Below are positions 26,227-35,595 of a DNA stretch of 64,000 bases, piece by piece. The DNA is taken from positions 52,655 to 116,654 of the forward strand of contig NZ_JWMA01000035.1 in assembly GCF_000812465.1 (NCBI RefSeq), in the 5' to 3' direction. Each line of letters begins with the position of its first letter. Position 1 is the stretch's first letter. Origin of the DNA: Cupriavidus sp. IDO. Its GTDB lineage: Bacteria; Pseudomonadota; Gammaproteobacteria; Burkholderiales; Burkholderiaceae. The position numbers and the translations under genes are program-made. The notes under the pieces were generated by a model. That model ran no database searches. It was not told the origin of the DNA and saw only the letters and a program-made list of their open reading frames with translations.

Positions 26227-26934
26227 ATGACATCAGTGAAAACCCTGCGGGCTGACGGTTTGGAGACGCGGGCTCGGCTCAAACAGGCGGCACAGCGGCT
26301 GTTTGCGCTGCGCGGCGTTGAAGGCGTGACAGTGCAGGAGATCGTGTCGGCCGCGGGCCAGCGGAACAATGCCGCGTTGCACTACCACTTCGGATCCAGG
26401 CGCGACCTGCTCAAGGAGCTGGTGCTCGACGGCGCGCGGCTCATCGATGCCCGGCGCCAGGCGATGCTTGACCAGATGGAGGCGGCACAAACGCTGTCGA
26501 TGCGAGGTTTGCTCGAGGCGCTGGCGTACCCGCTGCTCGAACTTGGCCAGCAGACAGGGCAGTACACCTACATCCGCATGATCGCGAGTGTGCAGCTGAC
26601 GGATCGCGAGCTGCTGAGGGAAGCGGTGGGCGACACGTGGAACAAGGGTTACCGGCGCTGCCTGGCGCACCTTGGGGAGTTGCTGCCCCATATTCCTCCA
26701 GCGATCCTGCACCAGCGCCTCACGCTGGTTGGCATCTATGGCAGTGCAGTCTGGGCGGCGTGGGAAGCCGCGGTGGACTCGCAGGTTGCCAATCGGTTCT
26801 GGGAGCCGGCTTTTAGCATATCCAGTGTGCTGGACACGCTGCAGGCCACGTTGGAGGTGACGCCTTCCGCGTCGACGCTCGAGCTGCTTGCGGCGTCACC
26901 TGATGGCAGCGCGCAGACGTACACGCCGAAGTAG
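26227..26934 (+). CDS. TetR-family transcriptional regulator
   Basis: The 235-residue protein has an N-terminal TetR helix-turn-helix (TRARLKQAAQRLFALRGVEGVTVQEIVSAAGQRNNAALHYHFGSRRDLLKELV). The all-helical ligand domain follows and is not recognisable by family. Its divergent position suggests it represses the monooxygenase-hydrolase fusion and itself. Confidence 0.92.
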   Translation: MTSVKTLRADGLETRARLKQAAQRLFALRGVEGVTVQEIVSAAGQRNNAALHYHFGSRRDLLKELVLDGARLIDARRQAMLDQMEAAQTLSMRGLLEALAYPLLELGQQTGQYTYIRMIASVQLTDRELLREAVGDTWNKGYRRCLAHLGELLPHIPPAILHQRLTLVGIYGSAVWAAWEAAVDSQVANRFWEPAFSISSVLDTLQATLEVTPSASTLELLAASPDGSAQTYTPK

Positions 26935-27047
26935 GGCTGGCGCCATGCACGCGCGGACCGCAAGTGCCCGGTCCTCCTCCGGAGGCGACGTCAGCGGAAG
27001 TTAGATTGTCGTTACCGTGGTCGAACTTGCGAGTTCGCCTTGCCTTC

Positions 27048-27061
27048 TGCAATCGATTGCA
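27048..27061. promoter_or_regulatory. LacI-family operator 2A (TGCAATCGATTGCA)
   Basis: A perfect palindrome about 123 bases upstream of the aldehyde dehydrogenase start. A second identical site lies 109 bases downstream (27157), an arrangement that allows looping by a tetrameric or paired repressor. Confidence 0.8.
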
Positions 27062-27156
27062 TTAAATTAAATCCCGAAGCGCCATCACCACCCGAACAAC
27101 ATAGAAGTTGTGCGGGATGACGAGTGATCGCTAATACATTTCCATTCGTTCATTTC

Positions 27157-27170
27157 TGCAATCGATTGCA
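27157..27170. promoter_or_regulatory. LacI-family operator 2B (TGCAATCGATTGCA)
   Basis: A perfect palindrome directly abutting the AGGAG ribosome site (27171) of the aldehyde dehydrogenase gene. Confidence 0.8.
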
Positions 27171-27183
27171 AGGAGAGCGCCAC

Positions 27184-28692
27184 ATGGCCGAAGCAACGCA
27201 AGACCGATCGAACCTGAACCGCCCGTACTGGGGGGCAATCCTTGGTGGCCGGGTCGCCGAGGCGGGCAGTGACCAGGAGTTTTTCATTGTCGAGGAAGCC
27301 GCGACGGCGAAGCCAATGGGCCGCGTGGTGTCCGCAGACGAAGCGCTCGTAGGCCGCGTGGTCGCGGATTCGCGGCAAGCGTACGAGAATGACTGGCGCC
27401 AGAGATCCCCTCGCGAGCGCGCGCAGTTGCTGCATCAGGTTGCGGCGAAGATTCGCGAGCATGCCGACGAACTCGCCGAACTCGAGGCGCGCGAAGTCGG
27501 GAAACCGAAGCGCGATGCACTCCGCTTTGATGTCTCTTACTGTCACGCCTGTTTCGACTACTTCGCAGGCCTGGCCGATACGCTCCATGGCGAAATCCTT
27601 GACCAGGGTGCGATCGAGGCGCGTGTACTGTTTGAGCCGTATGGCGTGGTCGCGGCCATCCTGCCGTTCAACTGGCCGCCGATTCACTTTGCGAAGAAGT
27701 CCGCGCCGGCACTGGCCGCCGGCAATACCGTCATCGTCAAACCGGGTGAACAGGCGCCGCTCACCGTCCTGCGACTGGTCGAACTGGCCAATCAGATTCT
27801 TCCCCCGGGCGTTCTGAACGTCGTTCCCGGCATCAAGGCGGGCCCCGCCCTGGCATCGCATCCCAAGGTTGAACGCATCAGCTTCACGGGTGCAACCGCG
27901 ACCGGCCGCCGCGTGCTGCAGAGCGCGGCGGAGAACATCACTTACGCAACCATGGAGCTTGGCGGCAAGAATGCTCTGCTCATTCTGGAAGATGCGGACA
28001 TGGAGGTGGCCCTGAACGTCGCCCTGGAAGGCATGTTCTATAACCAGGGCGAAGCGTGCACGTCGACCGCACGCATTCTCGTACATGAATCCCGGTACGC
28101 CGAGTTCGAAACCAGATTTGCCCGCGCCACAGAGAAGCTTGTTGTCGGTAACGGCCTGGATCCGAAAACGGATATCGGTCCGATGGTCGACGGCAGGCAG
28201 CGCGACCGCGTGATGGGATACATCGACATTGCCCTGCGCGAAGGCGCACGGCTGGTGACGCAAGGCACGTTGCCGACCGACACGCAATACGAGCACGGCT
28301 ACTGGGTTCCGCCCACCGTACTTGGCGATGTCGTGCCGACGATGACGGTTGCCCAGGAAGAGATCTTCGGGCCGGTAGCCTGCCTGATGCGTTTCAAGAC
28401 CGAGGATGAAGCCGTCGAGATCGCAAATGGCACGGCCTATGGGCTGACCGCGGCGATTGTCACGACAGACGAGAATCGTGCGTGGAAGCTCGCCCCTCGC
28501 CTCGAAGCCGGGATGATCTTCGTGAACAACTACATGCGCAGGGCTTTCCTCGGCTCGCCGTTCGGCGGTGTCAAAGGCAGCGGGTTCGGTCGTGAAAACG
28601 CGACCGAAACGCTCAAGGAATTCGTACGCTCGAAGAATGTCCGCTTCCCATCCGGAAAGACGCCGATCCCGACTTGGCCGCCGAAAGACTAG
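27184..28692 (+). CDS. NAD(P)-dependent aldehyde dehydrogenase
   Basis: The 502-residue protein has the full ALDH set: ILPFNWPPIHFAKKSAPALAAGNTVIVKPGEQAP (cofactor site), FTGATATGRRV, MELGGKN (general base Glu), GMFYNQGEACTSTAR (catalytic Cys), EEIFGPV and SPFGGVKGSGFGRENATETLKEF. The ATG at 27184 has AGGAG eleven bases upstream. It is first in the regulon with two LacI sites in its leader. It probably oxidises an aromatic or aliphatic aldehyde made by the downstream enzymes. Confidence 0.93.
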   Translation: MAEATQDRSNLNRPYWGAILGGRVAEAGSDQEFFIVEEAATAKPMGRVVSADEALVGRVVADSRQAYENDWRQRSPRERAQLLHQVAAKIREHADELAELEAREVGKPKRDALRFDVSYCHACFDYFAGLADTLHGEILDQGAIEARVLFEPYGVVAAILPFNWPPIHFAKKSAPALAAGNTVIVKPGEQAPLTVLRLVELANQILPPGVLNVVPGIKAGPALASHPKVERISFTGATATGRRVLQSAAENITYATMELGGKNALLILEDADMEVALNVALEGMFYNQGEACTSTARILVHESRYAEFETRFARATEKLVVGNGLDPKTDIGPMVDGRQRDRVMGYIDIALREGARLVTQGTLPTDTQYEHGYWVPPTVLGDVVPTMTVAQEEIFGPVACLMRFKTEDEAVEIANGTAYGLTAAIVTTDENRAWKLAPRLEAGMIFVNNYMRRAFLGSPFGGVKGSGFGRENATETLKEFVRSKNVRFPSGKTPIPTWPPKD

Positions 28693-28793
28693 GCAGTAGG
28701 CCATCGGAGTACTGCCAGTACGGAATGCCGGTGTCGTCCATGGAGACCAAGACGACTCCGGTGTTCAGGTCAATCCACCAAGGAACCCACACA

Positions 28794-30239
28794 ATGAAGA
28801 AGACCCTCATCAAGAACGGTTATGTCGTCACCGTCAACGGAGCGCGCGACGTGTTCGAGCGCGGCGCCGTCGCGGTCGAAGGCAAGCGCATCACCGGCGT
28901 CTATGCGCATGAAGATACCCCGACCGATGGTTTTGACGAAACCATCGACGCCAGCGGCTGCCTGGTCATTCCCGGCCTGATCAATCTGCATCAGCATCCG
29001 TGGTATTCGATGTTCAAGGGCATCGCGGACGGCATGCTGCTCGAGGACTGGATCGACAACCTGGTCTTTCCTCTCGTCCGGCATCTGTCGAACGACGCGA
29101 TGCGGCTCAGTGGCTATCAATGCGCCCTCGAGATGCTCGCAACCGGTACGACGACCTCGTTCAACCACTCCGTGTCGGTCAGCGACGAAGCGATCGTGAA
29201 ATCGAGCGTCGAGTCTCAGGCCGAAGTGGGTATCCGTCAATTCTTCGGCAAAGAGCTGCGCTGCCGCAACAGCCGCTTCCTTGACCATCCGCTTTCCCTG
29301 GACGAGTCACTGGCAGCCGCCGAAGAGGATATCCGTCGCTGGGACGGAAAACAGGATGGCCTGATCCGCATGGGAATGGTCATCGAAGCCAACGCGCATT
29401 GGACTTCATCCGGCATGAGCACGGAAGCACTGATCATCCGGGGTACGGAACTGGCGCGCAAGCTCAATGTTCGCATCAGCAGCCACATCGCAGCGGGTAC
29501 GTTCTCCACGGAAAGAGGGTTCCTGAGGCACCTCCGCGAGACCGGCCGCACGGACGTGCGGTATCTCATGCAGCTCGGCGTCCTGGATGAACAATGGATG
29601 CTGATCCATGGCATCCACTGCACTGAGCTGGATCTTGAACAGATGGCGCGCGTTGGTGCCGGCCTGGTGTACACGCCCACCAGCGAAGCCATGCGCGGTG
29701 GCGGTATCGCCCCCGCGGCAAATGCCCTGCGCACGGGCGTGCCGACGGCGCTCGGCACCGACGGCGCCATGGTCGACTACACCAACGACATGCTCGAGCA
29801 AGTCAAGGCATGCGTGCTGTTTCAACACCAACGCCATCTGGATCCGACACGCATGCCGTTCGAGCGGGCACTGGAAATGGCGACCATCAATGGCGCCCAC
29901 GTTCTCGGCGTTGCCGACGAACTGGGTTCGCTTGAGGCAGGAAAGCTGGCCGATATCGCGGTCTTCGACATGCGAGGCCCTCATGTCGGGTCACTGCAAC
30001 GACCGCTGTCCGCTTTCCTCGGCGCCGGCAAGGGAACGGATGCGAAATATGTCATGGTCAACGGCGATATCGTGTTCCGCGAAGGGGAGTTCACCAAGTT
30101 CAGGGAGCGCAAGCAAGTCCTCGGCAACGTTGAAAAGCTCGCGGCAGAGATCATTTCGAAGGCCGGACTTGCATCCAGGCTGGAGGTGACGTGGAAAGAG
30201 AAGTGTCCCCCGCTTTCCGTTCCGCGTGCCCCGGCTTGA
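28794..30239 (+). CDS. TRZ/ATZ-type amidohydrolase (cytosine/chlorohydrolase-like deaminase)
   Basis: The 481-residue protein has the AtzA/TrzN/SAH-deaminase metal set: NLHQHPW (HxH), SSHIAAG (His), LIHGIHCTELD (His) and LGTDGAMVDY (Asp), plus the terminal domain motif LGSLEAGKLADIAVFDM. AAGGAACC precedes the ATG at 28794. It is the second gene of the operon. Family members remove amino, halide or similar leaving groups from heterocycles and adenosine derivatives, so the substrate here may be a nitrogen heterocycle or substituted aromatic. Confidence 0.9.
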   Translation: MKKTLIKNGYVVTVNGARDVFERGAVAVEGKRITGVYAHEDTPTDGFDETIDASGCLVIPGLINLHQHPWYSMFKGIADGMLLEDWIDNLVFPLVRHLSNDAMRLSGYQCALEMLATGTTTSFNHSVSVSDEAIVKSSVESQAEVGIRQFFGKELRCRNSRFLDHPLSLDESLAAAEEDIRRWDGKQDGLIRMGMVIEANAHWTSSGMSTEALIIRGTELARKLNVRISSHIAAGTFSTERGFLRHLRETGRTDVRYLMQLGVLDEQWMLIHGIHCTELDLEQMARVGAGLVYTPTSEAMRGGGIAPAANALRTGVPTALGTDGAMVDYTNDMLEQVKACVLFQHQRHLDPTRMPFERALEMATINGAHVLGVADELGSLEAGKLADIAVFDMRGPHVGSLQRPLSAFLGAGKGTDAKYVMVNGDIVFREGEFTKFRERKQVLGNVEKLAAEIISKAGLASRLEVTWKEKCPPLSVPRAPA

Positions 30240-30270
30240 CCGGGTTCGTCATTTCAACCATTTCAGTGCC

Positions 30271-30591
30271 ATGGCATACGTGAATCTCATCATCGCCTTC
30301 GCTTTTCTCTCGGCAGCCATCGTCAACCTCGCAGGTCCGCAGGTGATCCGCGCCGAGTTTGCAAAGTGGGGCTACCCCGACTGGCTCAGGGTGACCGTCT
30401 CAGCCGTCGAACTCGGTGGGGCGATTCTGTTGTGCATCGCCGGAACGCAATGGCTGGGGGCTCTGATGCTGCTGGTCGTCACGCTGGGAATCCTGGTGTC
30501 GTTCACCAGATCGAAGGAATGGATGCGAATGCAATATCCCTTCGTATTGTTCCTGCTTCTGGCGGCCATTCTCCGGCAGCCCCATGCTTGA
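30271..30591 (+). CDS. Small DoxX-like membrane protein
   Basis: The 106-residue protein has four short helices (YVNLIIAFAFLSAAIVNLAG, VTVSAVELGGAILLCIAG, LGALMLLVVTLGILVSF, YPFVLFLLLAAIL), a DoxX-like layout. The start at 30271 was chosen because helices begin directly after it; no strong ribosome site is visible. It lies 31 bases after the amidohydrolase in the same operon. Confidence 0.72.
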   Translation: MAYVNLIIAFAFLSAAIVNLAGPQVIRAEFAKWGYPDWLRVTVSAVELGGAILLCIAGTQWLGALMLLVVTLGILVSFTRSKEWMRMQYPFVLFLLLAAILRQPHA

Positions 30592-30728
30592 CGGCGTCGA
30601 ATGCCATGGCGACCTCCCCGGGTCGTCATGGCGGCGCATGACCAGGTCCTTTTCCAGGTAACCGAAGGGTAGAGTCTCTGGCGTCCCTGTCATGGCGGCG
30701 CTGACGGTGGCTAACCCTCATTATCCAA

Positions 30729-30742
30729 TACAATCGATTGCA
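30729..30742. promoter_or_regulatory. LacI-family operator 2C (TACAATCGATTGCA)
   Basis: Thirteen of 14 positions match operator 2A. It lies about 70 bases before the MFS start, giving the transporter its own controlled promoter. Confidence 0.75.
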
Positions 30743-30813
30743 GTCATATCATTCATCGGCTCCCCGGTAGATACATTGCTGCCTGAAACACGCCGCTGCG
30801 ACAGGAATATACG

Positions 30814-32190
30814 ATGCTTTCCCGCCCCATGAACGTCAGAACAATGATCAACGAGCGACCGATGTCGCGGTTTCAGATCCGGACACTAATTCTGTGTTTC
30901 CTCGTCCTGGTGACCGACGGATACGACACTGTCGTTCTCGGATTCATTGGCCCCTCACTTAAGTCCCACTTTGGCGCAAGTCCGGCGCAACTCGCCCCCT
31001 TGTTTGGCGCCGGCTTCTTTGGTCTGGCTGTCGGGTCATTCCTGTTCGGGCCCCTGGCCGACCGCTTCGGAAGAAAGACGGTGCTGATGATCACCGTCGT
31101 GTTGTTCGGGATTCTGAGCCTGGTCTCGGCGTGGGCGCCTTCGCTCGAGATTCTGATTGTCCTTCGATTCCTCACCGGGTTGGGACTCGGAGGCGCGATG
31201 CCCAACGCCTACACACTGGCCGTCGAGTATTGCCCCGACCGTCTTCGAGCGACGCTCGTGGCGCCATTGGGCTGTGGCATCTCGGCGGGCGGCGTTCTGG
31301 GTGGCCTGATTGCGCCGCATATGATCAGCACCTCTGGCTGGCAGTCCATGCTGGTCCTCGGCGGTGCATTGCCCATGCTCGTTGCCCTCATCCTGTGGTG
31401 GTGGTTGCCGGAATCCGTGCGTTATCTCGTCGCGAAAGGCCGCCAGGAAGAAGCCCGTTCAATTGTCAAACGTATCGATCCGGACTTTCCGAAAGAAGCG
31501 GCGCTCGCGCTCGACGAGGAGGCCGCCAGGGGTTTCCCGGTTTCCCTGCTGCTTCGACCTGGCCTTCGGGGCGGAACGCTATTGCTCTGGGTCACCGCGT
31601 TCATGGCATTGCTCGTTGTCTACTTCCTGGGCAACTGGATGACGATGCTCGTGCAGGAGACGGGTGTTCCGTTCAGTCAGGCGTCGCGGATGACCGCGCT
31701 TTATCTGACGGGCAACGCGCTTGGCGCCGTGCTGCTGGGCTTCCTGATGGACCGCATGAACCCGCAGTATGTTGTGGCAGGAGCGTTCCTGTGCGCCGCC
31801 ATCAGCCTCGCTTCGCTCGGTCATCTGACCAGCGTGCCGGCAATTGCCGTGGTCGCGCTGCTTATCACCGGCATAGGCACCGGTGGCGCGATGACCGGCA
31901 CCAGCATCCTGTCCGCGGGCTTTTATCCCACCGTGTCGCGAGCGACCGGCGTGGCGTGGACATTGGGCATGGGACGCGTCGGCTCGATTATTGGTTCGAT
32001 GGTGGGTGGTGCAATGCTGGCAGCCCATTGGGCGCCAGCGGTCATGTTTGCTGTCGTGGCGATTCCGATTGCGGTGGCGGCACTGAGCGTATATTGCCTG
32101 GCGATTTTTCGTCGTCGCCATCGCCAGGAATCCATGCCGCTATCGCCGCGAGAGGTAGCTTCAGGCAGCAAGACGGCGTCCGGAGCTTGA
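30814..32190 (+). CDS. MFS transporter, aromatic acid:H+ symporter (AAHS) type
   Basis: The 458-residue, 12-helix protein has the AAHS signature early on: DGYDTVVLGFIGPSL in helix 1 (charged DGYD motif) and GPLADRFGRKTVLM between helices 2 and 3. The PcaK/BenK/MhpT group takes up aromatic acids with protons. Start choice among ATGs at 30814, 30829, 30844 and 30862 is uncertain. It is placed between LacI sites 2C and 2D with a porin next, forming the uptake arm of the regulon. Confidence 0.92.
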   Translation: MLSRPMNVRTMINERPMSRFQIRTLILCFLVLVTDGYDTVVLGFIGPSLKSHFGASPAQLAPLFGAGFFGLAVGSFLFGPLADRFGRKTVLMITVVLFGILSLVSAWAPSLEILIVLRFLTGLGLGGAMPNAYTLAVEYCPDRLRATLVAPLGCGISAGGVLGGLIAPHMISTSGWQSMLVLGGALPMLVALILWWWLPESVRYLVAKGRQEEARSIVKRIDPDFPKEAALALDEEAARGFPVSLLLRPGLRGGTLLLWVTAFMALLVVYFLGNWMTMLVQETGVPFSQASRMTALYLTGNALGAVLLGFLMDRMNPQYVVAGAFLCAAISLASLGHLTSVPAIAVVALLITGIGTGGAMTGTSILSAGFYPTVSRATGVAWTLGMGRVGSIIGSMVGGAMLAAHWAPAVMFAVVAIPIAVAALSVYCLAIFRRRHRQESMPLSPREVASGSKTASGA

Positions 32191-32290
32191 GAACCCCGCT
32201 TCCGCCGCCTTTCCAGGACGTCACGTCGGGTGCCCGATCGGGCACGACCAACCCGCCTGTTGCAGTTCGATCGATAGGGCCGCCCCAGGA

Positions 32291-32304
32291 TGCAAACGAT
32301 TGCA
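32291..32304. promoter_or_regulatory. LacI-family operator 2D (TGCAAACGATTGCA)
   Basis: Thirteen of 14 positions match 2A. The left half is identical to the regulon-1 operator (TGCAAACG), so this hybrid site could be read by both LacI proteins. It lies about 90 bases before the porin start. Confidence 0.72.
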
Positions 32305-32392
32305 TTCAACAGGCAATCTTTTGTAGAAAGAGCTTTCAATACACCGAAGCAGGAGAACCATGCAGCCAATGAGCTGGTGGAGGAGAAATCAA

Positions 32393-33481
32393 ATGCAAAA
32401 TGGCAAATGGCTGGTCGGCGCGCTGGCGGCGGTCCCGGTCGTCGCGGCCGCGCAGTCGGTCACGCTGTACGGCGTGTTGGATACGGGCGTGGAATACGTC
32501 AATCGTATCGGCGCGGCTGGCCACGACGTCGTGCGCATGCCGAATCTGACTGCCACCGTACCGTCGCGCTGGGGCCTGCGCGGCACCGAGGACCTCGGTG
32601 GCGGACTAAAGAGTGTCTTCGTGCTCGAATCCGGCTTCGCACCCGATTCGGGTACTTCGGGGCAGGGTGGCCGTCTGTTTGGCCGCCAGGCATTCGTCGG
32701 CCTGAGCGATGATCGCTGGGGGCAGATCACCTTTGGTCGGCAATTTACGATGCAGTTCTGGTCGACCCTTGACTCCGATATCCTGACTTCCAACGTGTAT
32801 GGCGGAAACGCGCTGGATAGCTTTCGCGCCAATCCGCGTGCTGACAACGCTATCGGCTACAAAGGGAAGTTCGGGGGCGTGACGATCGGCGGCACCTATA
32901 GCCTTGGCCGTGACTCAGTCAACGTGCCCGCCGGGGCCAACTGCGCCGGCGAAAATCCTGCCGACAAGTCCGCTTGCCGCGACTGGTCGGCGATGCTGGC
33001 ATATGACACGAACTGGTGGGGGGTATCCACGGCCTACGAGTCGATGCGCGGCGGCGCAGGTGCCGCCGGCGGCCTGACCAGTAGCAGCAAGAAGGACGAT
33101 CGCTGGATCTTTGGCGGCTACATGCAGCTGTCGAGCGTGAAGCTCGGTGTCGGCGGTACGCTTCGCAATAACGAAGGCAGTGCGACTCCACATAGCCAGC
33201 TTTACTACGGTGGTGTCTCCTACGACATCACGCCGGCCTTCAATCTGGCCGGAGAGGTGTATTACCTGCACTTCAATAACAGTCCCAACAAGGCATGGCT
33301 CGAGGCGATCCGCGGAACCTACTCATTCTCCAAGCGCACCGCGGTGTACGTGACGGCCGGCTTTATCGATAATCGTGGCAATCTCGCGTTGTCGGTCAGC
33401 AGTGGAGACACAACCAGTGCCGCGCCGAAGCCGGGAGGCAACCAGTTCGGCACGATGGTGGGCGTGAAACACACCTTCTGA
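32393..33481 (+). CDS. Outer-membrane porin (porin_4 type)
   Basis: From the ATG at 32393 (GGAGGAGAAATCAA upstream) the protein is 362 residues with a signal peptide (WLVGALAAVPVVAAAQ) and first strand SVTLYGVLDTGVEYV. LRGTEDLGGGLKSVFVLESGF, GRLFGRQAFVGLSDDRWGQITFGRQ and the C-terminal VGVKHTF are typical. An ATG at 32360 also has a good ribosome site. It serves as the outer-membrane pore for this regulon. Confidence 0.93.
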   Translation: MQNGKWLVGALAAVPVVAAAQSVTLYGVLDTGVEYVNRIGAAGHDVVRMPNLTATVPSRWGLRGTEDLGGGLKSVFVLESGFAPDSGTSGQGGRLFGRQAFVGLSDDRWGQITFGRQFTMQFWSTLDSDILTSNVYGGNALDSFRANPRADNAIGYKGKFGGVTIGGTYSLGRDSVNVPAGANCAGENPADKSACRDWSAMLAYDTNWWGVSTAYESMRGGAGAAGGLTSSSKKDDRWIFGGYMQLSSVKLGVGGTLRNNEGSATPHSQLYYGGVSYDITPAFNLAGEVYYLHFNNSPNKAWLEAIRGTYSFSKRTAVYVTAGFIDNRGNLALSVSSGDTTSAAPKPGGNQFGTMVGVKHTF

Positions 33482-33550
33482 CGCGTTTGCTTCTTTACGC
33501 GCTCTGGAAACCTTGCCCGAGCGGGTAAAGCATGTCTCACGGAGCAAGAA

Positions 33551-34486
33551 ATGCATGTTCTAACTGTCCTCGGTTTCGAAGGTGCCTTCAACCTTCCGAT
33601 CTGGGTGGCTCAGCAGCAGCGGTTCTTCGAAAAGCACGAGCTGGACGTCGGCCTCGAGTACGTCAAGGGATCGGTCGACATGGTCAATCGCCTGACTTCC
33701 GGCACGGCGCAGATCGCGTTGACCAGCGTGGACAATGTCCTCGCGTACCGGAGCGGGCAGGGTGAGACGGCAAGCGGCAGCGCCCCGGACCTGGTGGCAT
33801 TCATGGGAGGCGATCATGGCTTCCTGTCGCTGATGTCGCAGCCAGAGATCACCTCTGTTTCACAGCTGCGAGGCAAGACGCTTTCGGTCGACGCGCTGAC
33901 CACCGGCTTTGCTTTCGTGCTGCGTGAAATCCTGATCGCGAACCGTATCGCGGTGGCGGATGTGGCATTTGATGCGGCGGGCGGCACGGGAAACCGGTAT
34001 CGCGCGCTGATTGCCGGCAAGCACGATGGCACACTGGTGCGCTCACCCTTCGAGCGCCTGGCGGAACGCCAGGGATGTCACGTACTGGTGAGTGGCAAGT
34101 CCCTGTTTGCAGACTACCTGGGAACGGTGGGCGCGGTCATGCAGTCCTGGGCATCGCACAACCCGGCACAAGTGGTCGGATTCATTCTGGCGTACCGGGA
34201 GGCCTTGAACTGGATCTTCGATGCGAACAACATCGAAGCGATCGTCGAAATTCTGCGCGCTGAGTTCGCCCAGCTCATGTACGAGGATGCACGCGCCGTT
34301 CTCGAGGACCTGGTGGACCCGGCATACGGGCTCATTCGGGATATGGAAATCCCGGACGCGGGTCTGGAGCTGGTCTCGCGCATTCGTGACGTCCATGCGT
34401 CGGTGCCGACCAGTCGGCCGCTTGGGGATTGTGTGGACCGGCACTATCTCAGGCTGGCACAGGACTCGACCGGCTGGGCGCGCTAG
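33551..34486 (+). CDS. NMT1/THI5-like (periplasmic-binding-fold) protein without signal peptide
   Basis: The 311-residue protein has the NMT1/SsuA-like fold: VLGFEGAFNLPIWVAQQQRFFEKHELDV, LTSGTAQIALTSVDNVLAY, and SQLRGKTLSVDALTTGFAFVLREIL. There is no N-terminal hydrophobic stretch; the ATG is 12 bases after AGCAAG. It is probably cytoplasmic. The same fold is used by the 4,5-dihydroxyphthalate decarboxylase in this window, so this may be an enzyme (a decarboxylase or similar) rather than a transport protein. No ABC permease or ATPase is adjacent. Its end overlaps the convergent LacI gene by 4 bases. Confidence 0.75.
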   Translation: MHVLTVLGFEGAFNLPIWVAQQQRFFEKHELDVGLEYVKGSVDMVNRLTSGTAQIALTSVDNVLAYRSGQGETASGSAPDLVAFMGGDHGFLSLMSQPEITSVSQLRGKTLSVDALTTGFAFVLREILIANRIAVADVAFDAAGGTGNRYRALIAGKHDGTLVRSPFERLAERQGCHVLVSGKSLFADYLGTVGAVMQSWASHNPAQVVGFILAYREALNWIFDANNIEAIVEILRAEFAQLMYEDARAVLEDLVDPAYGLIRDMEIPDAGLELVSRIRDVHASVPTSRPLGDCVDRHYLRLAQDSTGWAR

Positions 34487-35595
34487 CCGCCCTTGCGAGG
34501 AGAAGCGGTCGAGCCCCTTACGATCAGCTTGGGCGGGAGCACGATGTTGCGTACCGGTTGATCCCGAACGTCAATGGCCTGCTGAAGAAGATCGGCCACC
34601 TGGCGTCCCATCTCCTGATGACTGATACGGATGGTCGTCAGAGGCGGGGCGACCATGTCGACAAGCGGCATGTCGTTATGCCCAACCACCGACAAGTCGC
34701 GGGGGCATTGCAGTCCGAGTTCGTGCAACGCGTCGTACACGCCGAGCGCAAGCGAATCGTTGGCAGCAACGATCGCTGACACGTCCTTGTGTTTGCTCAA
34801 CAACCGGGTCGTTGCTTCCTTCCCGTGTTCGCGCGAATAGGCCTGGGCCACCTCGTAAGGCGCACCCTTGCCATCCAGACCGTGCGACGCCAGTGCCTGC
34901 ACGAAGCCTTTGCGCCTGAGAAACCCCGTTGAATAGTCCGGAGGACCGCCAATATGGCCGATCCTTGCATGACCCAATTCAACCAGATGGTCGACGGCCA
35001 GCTGGGCGCCAAGGATCTCGTCAGACACGACAGCCGACAATCTCGCGTCGTCTTCCGTTCGGTTGACCAGCACCGTGGGCACGCCCTTCTCGAGGCAAAA
35101 CGATACCAGTGGATCGTGACGCGTCACCGTGGCGAGGATAAGTCCGTCGACTCGCCGTGCGATGAGGCCGTGTGCAAATTCCAGTTGTGCTTCGCAGTCA
35201 GTACCTACGTAGGCGACGATCGCGAAGTATCCGTGCGCGGCCAGGCGTTCGGTCGCTCCAGCCAGGATCGGGGTGAAAACACTGGTTGCGATCTGGGGAA
35301 CCAGAATGCCGACAAGTTTCGAGCGCCCGGTCCGCAAACTTGCCGCTACCGGATCCAGCCGGTAACCGAGCTTGCTGGCGGCCTTCATGACTCTCGCCAC
35401 GGCTTCGGGCAAGACAACAGAACGCGTGGCAGGATTCAATGCGCGCGAAACCGTCGACACATGGACGCCAGCGAGTTCGGCGACCTGTTTCATGGTGATT
35501 GCACGCTGACCGGCAGATTGAGCTGTTTTTCCCTTCACGACAGGCCTGCCCTGGTTCAGTTTGAAATATGGCCGGGCCATCCGATGCGTGGACAA
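34483..35595 (-). CDS. LacI-family transcriptional regulator (regulator of second regulon)
   Basis: The 370-residue protein has a LacI HTH (ITMKQVAELAGVHVSTVSRALNP) and effector domain ending LIVRGSTASPRKGG. It is a close paralogue of the LacI protein at 20692 (both have ATRxxV after the HTH, STGFLRRxGFxQA, SVVGHNDMP and PPLTTxRI). Its own promoter region carries operator 2E and further sites occur before the ALDH, MFS and porin genes, so it is the likely repressor of 27184-34486 and of itself. An ATG at 35580 is an alternative start. Confidence 0.92.
   Translation of the reverse strand: MSTHRMARPYFKLNQGRPVVKGKTAQSAGQRAITMKQVAELAGVHVSTVSRALNPATRSVVLPEAVARVMKAASKLGYRLDPVAASLRTGRSKLVGILVPQIATSVFTPILAGATERLAAHGYFAIVAYVGTDCEAQLEFAHGLIARRVDGLILATVTRHDPLVSFCLEKGVPTVLVNRTEDDARLSAVVSDEILGAQLAVDHLVELGHARIGHIGGPPDYSTGFLRRKGFVQALASHGLDGKGAPYEVAQAYSREHGKEATTRLLSKHKDVSAIVAANDSLALGVYDALHELGLQCPRDLSVVGHNDMPLVDMVAPPLTTIRISHQEMGRQVADLLQQAIDVRDQPVRNIVLPPKLIVRGSTASPRKGG

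Noticed and set aside
26163..26230. TTAACTAGAGAT near the TetR gene resembles the oph operator
   Set aside because: Only one half matches; there is no second half-site, and a TetR gene is the local regulator.
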